A stretch of 64,000 nucleotides of DNA from Agromyces salentinus (lineage in GTDB: Bacteria; Actinomycetota; Actinomycetes; Actinomycetales; Microbacteriaceae): assembly GCF_009749395.1 (NCBI RefSeq), contig NZ_WBIR01000014.1, forward strand, positions 1 through 64,000. Reading direction: 5' to 3'. The notes below the pieces were generated by a model. It was not told the DNA's origin. It saw only the letters and a list, made by a program, of their open reading frames with translations, and ran no database searches. Below, one piece after another: positions 62,291 to 64,000 of the stretch; within the stretch, counting starts at the first letter, position 1, and every line of letters begins with the position of its first letter. Both the position numbers and the translations under genes were made by a program.

Positions 62291-62965
62291 GTGGACCTCC
62301 CCTCGCTCGACGCACTCGCCGCCTCGCCCTGGGTGCTGCCGGTGCTGTTCGCCTTCGTGGTCGGGGACGCGTTCCTCGTGGTCCTCCCGAGCGAGACGCT
62401 CGTCGTCGCCCTCGGCGCGCTGTCGGCGTCGACCGGTTCGCCCGCGCTCTGGCTCGTCGTCCCGGTCGCGGCTGCGGGCGCGGTGCTCGGCGACGTGCTC
62501 TGCTACCTCATCGGCCGGCGCGTGGGACTCGACCGCTGGCGCTGGCAGCGCGGCCCGCGCGTGCGCCGCGCCCTCGAGCGGGCGTCGGTCGGCGTCCACC
62601 GCCGCACGGCCGTGCTCGTGTTCACCGCGCGCTACGTGCCGTTCGCCCGGATCGCCGTGAACCTCGCGGCGGGAGCGGGCCGAGTGCCGCTGCGGCGGTA
62701 CCTCCCGCTCTCCTTCGCCGCGGGCATCGCCTGGGCGTGCTACAACGTGGCGATCGGCGCGCTCGTCGGCGCCGCGCTCGGCGACCGGCCGTTGCTGGCG
62801 ACGCTGGTCTCCATCCCCGTGGCGATCGTGCTCGGCCTCGGCGTCGACCGCCTCGTCGCGGCGCTCGACGCGCGGGGTGCACGGAGGACGGCCGAGAGCC
62901 CGGCACCGCACGCGGCGCCGGGCCCAGCGGAGACGGGACTCACTCCCCCGCGAGACCGCCGATGA
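62291..62965 (+). CDS. DedA family membrane protein
   Basis: This 224-residue protein has the DedA layout: WVLPVLFAFVVGDAFLVVLPSETLVVALGAL, the loop DVLCYLIGRRVGLDRWRW, and the signature FTARYVPFARIAVNLAAGAGRVPLRRYLPLSFAAGIAWACYN, quoted by parts ARYVPFARIAVNLAAGAGR and FAAGIAWACYN. The usual F-x-G-R of the signature is replaced by Y-x-P-F-A-R. DedA proteins flip phospholipids or polyprenyl phosphate. The GTG start has TACAAC 6 bases upstream, a weak leaderless signal. Its 3' end overlaps the convergent FMN reductase gene by 26 bases. Confidence 0.88.
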   Translation: MDLPSLDALAASPWVLPVLFAFVVGDAFLVVLPSETLVVALGALSASTGSPALWLVVPVAAAGAVLGDVLCYLIGRRVGLDRWRWQRGPRVRRALERASVGVHRRTAVLVFTARYVPFARIAVNLAAGAGRVPLRRYLPLSFAAGIAWACYNVAIGALVGAALGDRPLLATLVSIPVAIVLGLGVDRLVAALDARGARRTAESPAPHAAPGPAETGLTPPRDRR

Positions 62966-63581
62966 GGTGGCCCGTCGGGCGATCGAGGGCGAACGGGTCG
63001 CTCACGAGGTTCGACCGGTCGGTCGCCGCGACGAGGTCGGCGAACTCCCTCGCTCCGCGGTAGATGCGGTCGGGCAGCGAGCGCACGCCGTCGCCGCCGT
63101 CGCCCCAGTCGCTCGTCGCCGCGTACACGCCCGTGGTCACGGGGATCGCGTGCAGGTACGTGAAGAGCGGGCGGATCGCGTAGTCGATCGCGAGCGAGTG
63201 CCGCGGCGTGCCGCCGGTCGCGCCGATGAGCACGGGCAGGTCGGTGAGCGCCTGCGAGTCGATCACGTCGATGAACGACTTGAACAGGCCCGCGTAGCTG
63301 GTGGTGAAGATGGGCGTGACGGCGATGAGGCCGTCGGCCCTCGCCACCGCGTCGAGCGCCTGCTCGAGCTTCGGCGGTGCGAACCCCAGCAGCAGGTTGT
63401 TCGTGATGTCGTGCGCGAGGTCGCGGAGCTCGAAGACCTCGACCTCGACCTCGATGCCGCGCCCGCCGAGGATGCTCACGGCGTCGGCCGTGAGCCGGTC
63501 GGCGAGCTGGCGGGTCGAGCTCGGGGTCGACAGGCCCGATGAGACGACGACGATGCGCTTGGTGGTGGTCGTGCCGGTCAT
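62940..63581 (-). CDS. CE1759-type FMN reductase (NADPH-dependent)
   Basis: This 213-residue flavodoxin-like protein has RIVVVSSGLSTPSSTRQLADRL at the N-terminus (FMN phosphate loop) and GLIAVTPIFTTSYAGLFKSFIDVID, LPVLIGATGGTPRHSLAIDYAIRPLFTYLHA as NADPH-dependent FMN reductase features. It lies 9 bases downstream of a luciferase-like monooxygenase gene. The pair is known in actinobacteria as CE1758/CE1759-like, with the reductase supplying reduced flavin. The substrate is unknown. Confidence 0.9.
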   Translation of the reverse strand: MTGTTTTKRIVVVSSGLSTPSSTRQLADRLTADAVSILGGRGIEVEVEVFELRDLAHDITNNLLLGFAPPKLEQALDAVARADGLIAVTPIFTTSYAGLFKSFIDVIDSQALTDLPVLIGATGGTPRHSLAIDYAIRPLFTYLHAIPVTTGVYAATSDWGDGGDGVRSLPDRIYRGAREFADLVAATDRSNLVSDPFALDRPTGHLIGGLAGE

Positions 63582-63590
63582 GGCGGGCTC

Positions 63591-64000
63591 CTAACGGGTT
63601 GCGGCCGGGCCGAAGGCCGAGCCGGTCGTGACGCGGGCGGGGGCGGCGTCCTGGTAGGGCGAGGGTCCGGCGAGGTTGTCGCCGCGGTTCGCGTTGGGCG
63701 TCGCCTGGCGCGGCGCCTGGTCGCCGTACTTCGCGGCGACGAGCGAGGCGTGGGTCGGGGCATCCGGGACCTCGGCCGGGCGGTCCTTGGCGAACTCGCG
63801 CCGCAGCACGGGCACGACCTCCTCGCCGAGCAGGTCGAGCTGCTCGAGCACGGTCTTCAGCGGGAGTCCGGCGTGGTCGATCAGCCAGAGCTGACGCTGG
63901 TAGTCGCCGACGTAGTCGCGGAACCCGAGGGTGCGGTCGATGACCTCCTGCGGGCTGCCCACGGTGAGCGGGGTCTGCTGCGTGAAGTCCTCGAGGCTCG
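63591..64000 (-). CDS. LLM-class flavin-dependent oxidoreductase, 3' part
   Basis: Only the last 136 or so residues are in the window; the gene runs off the right edge. The visible part reads SLEDFTQQTPLTVGSPQEVIDR, then YQRQLWLIDHAGLPLKTVLEQLDLLGEEVVPVLRREFA, the end of a bacterial luciferase-like TIM barrel with the TVGSPQEV loop. A disordered tail of about 60 residues (THASLVAAKYGDQAPRQATP onward) follows. It is the monooxygenase partner of the FMN reductase downstream. GTG at 63962 is internal, not the start. Confidence 0.88.
   Translation of the reverse strand, partial: SLEDFTQQTPLTVGSPQEVIDRTLGFRDYVGDYQRQLWLIDHAGLPLKTVLEQLDLLGEEVVPVLRREFAKDRPAEVPDAPTHASLVAAKYGDQAPRQATPNANRGDNLAGPSPYQDAAPARVTTGSAFGPAATR

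Overview
The window is high-GC DNA (roughly 70% by eye) from an actinobacterium. Gene content and protein flavour point to Microbacteriaceae, with Agromyces or a close relative as my best guess. It is chromosomal core DNA with accessory inserts. I see no prophage, transposase, CRISPR array, rRNA or tRNA. Most genes between 1 and 32 kb follow the order known from the actinobacterial dapB-thyA-folA-dapA-rnj-ftsK-pgsA-cinA-clgR-DUF3046-recA-recX-miaB-miaA-dapF-hflX block.

Region by region. 99-3448: metF-metE methionine operon. 3681-13639: hflX, an RsmC-like methyltransferase, dapF, miaA, miaB, recX, recA with an SOS box, a DUF3046 gene, clgR, a CinA-type deamidase and pgsA. 13718-17235: ftsK and a GNAT. 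17308-20356: a three-gene MacB-type exporter. 20516-24780: RNase J, dapA, folA, thyA. 24895-27256: thioredoxin-like, DUF4395, OsmC and TIGR01777 genes. 27231-32305: small membrane protein, dapB, GNAT, histidine phosphatase, M16 peptidase, aldo/keto reductase. 32572-47921: a leucine/branched-chain acyl-CoA catabolic locus split in two. One half is a CitE-like lyase, MaoC hydratase, acyl-CoA dehydrogenase and biotin carboxylase; the other is a carboxyltransferase, its TetR gene and the BCKDH E1-alpha/E1-beta/E2 operon. Between them lie a TetR/metallo-hydrolase pair and a GAP/SulP transport pair. 48086-49540: Lrp-type and ArsR-type regulators and a 70-residue protein. 49719-52001: pnp. 52255-57840: a glycosyltransferase-SGNH hydrolase fusion diverging from a TetR-controlled ABC-2 exporter. 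57890-64000: DUF5302 protein, a large patatin/DUF3376-type membrane protein, a DedA protein, and an FMN reductase/luciferase-like pair cut by the window end.

How the genes work together. The split catabolic locus has the same gene set as M. tuberculosis Rv2495c-Rv2502c plus Rv2506, and encodes oxidation of branched-chain 2-keto acids through 3-methylcrotonyl-CoA to HMG-CoA cleavage. Three near-identical 16-bp operators of the form GTTAGTG-N2-CACTAAC lie only upstream of the two carboxylase genes and the TetR gene, which suggests one regulator re-unites the split locus.

Two genome-level signals stand out. Many genes have a TANNNT hexamer exactly 6-7 nt before the start codon, the hallmark of leaderless transcripts. 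The heptamer GGATGCC/GGCATCC is strongly over-represented and is often written with otherwise uncommon codons. The most striking single regulatory element is a 62-bp nested dyad immediately before the ArsR-type gene at 48622. Start codons were chosen from Shine-Dalgarno sequences, leaderless -10 spacing and family length; where this was ambiguous the entry says so.
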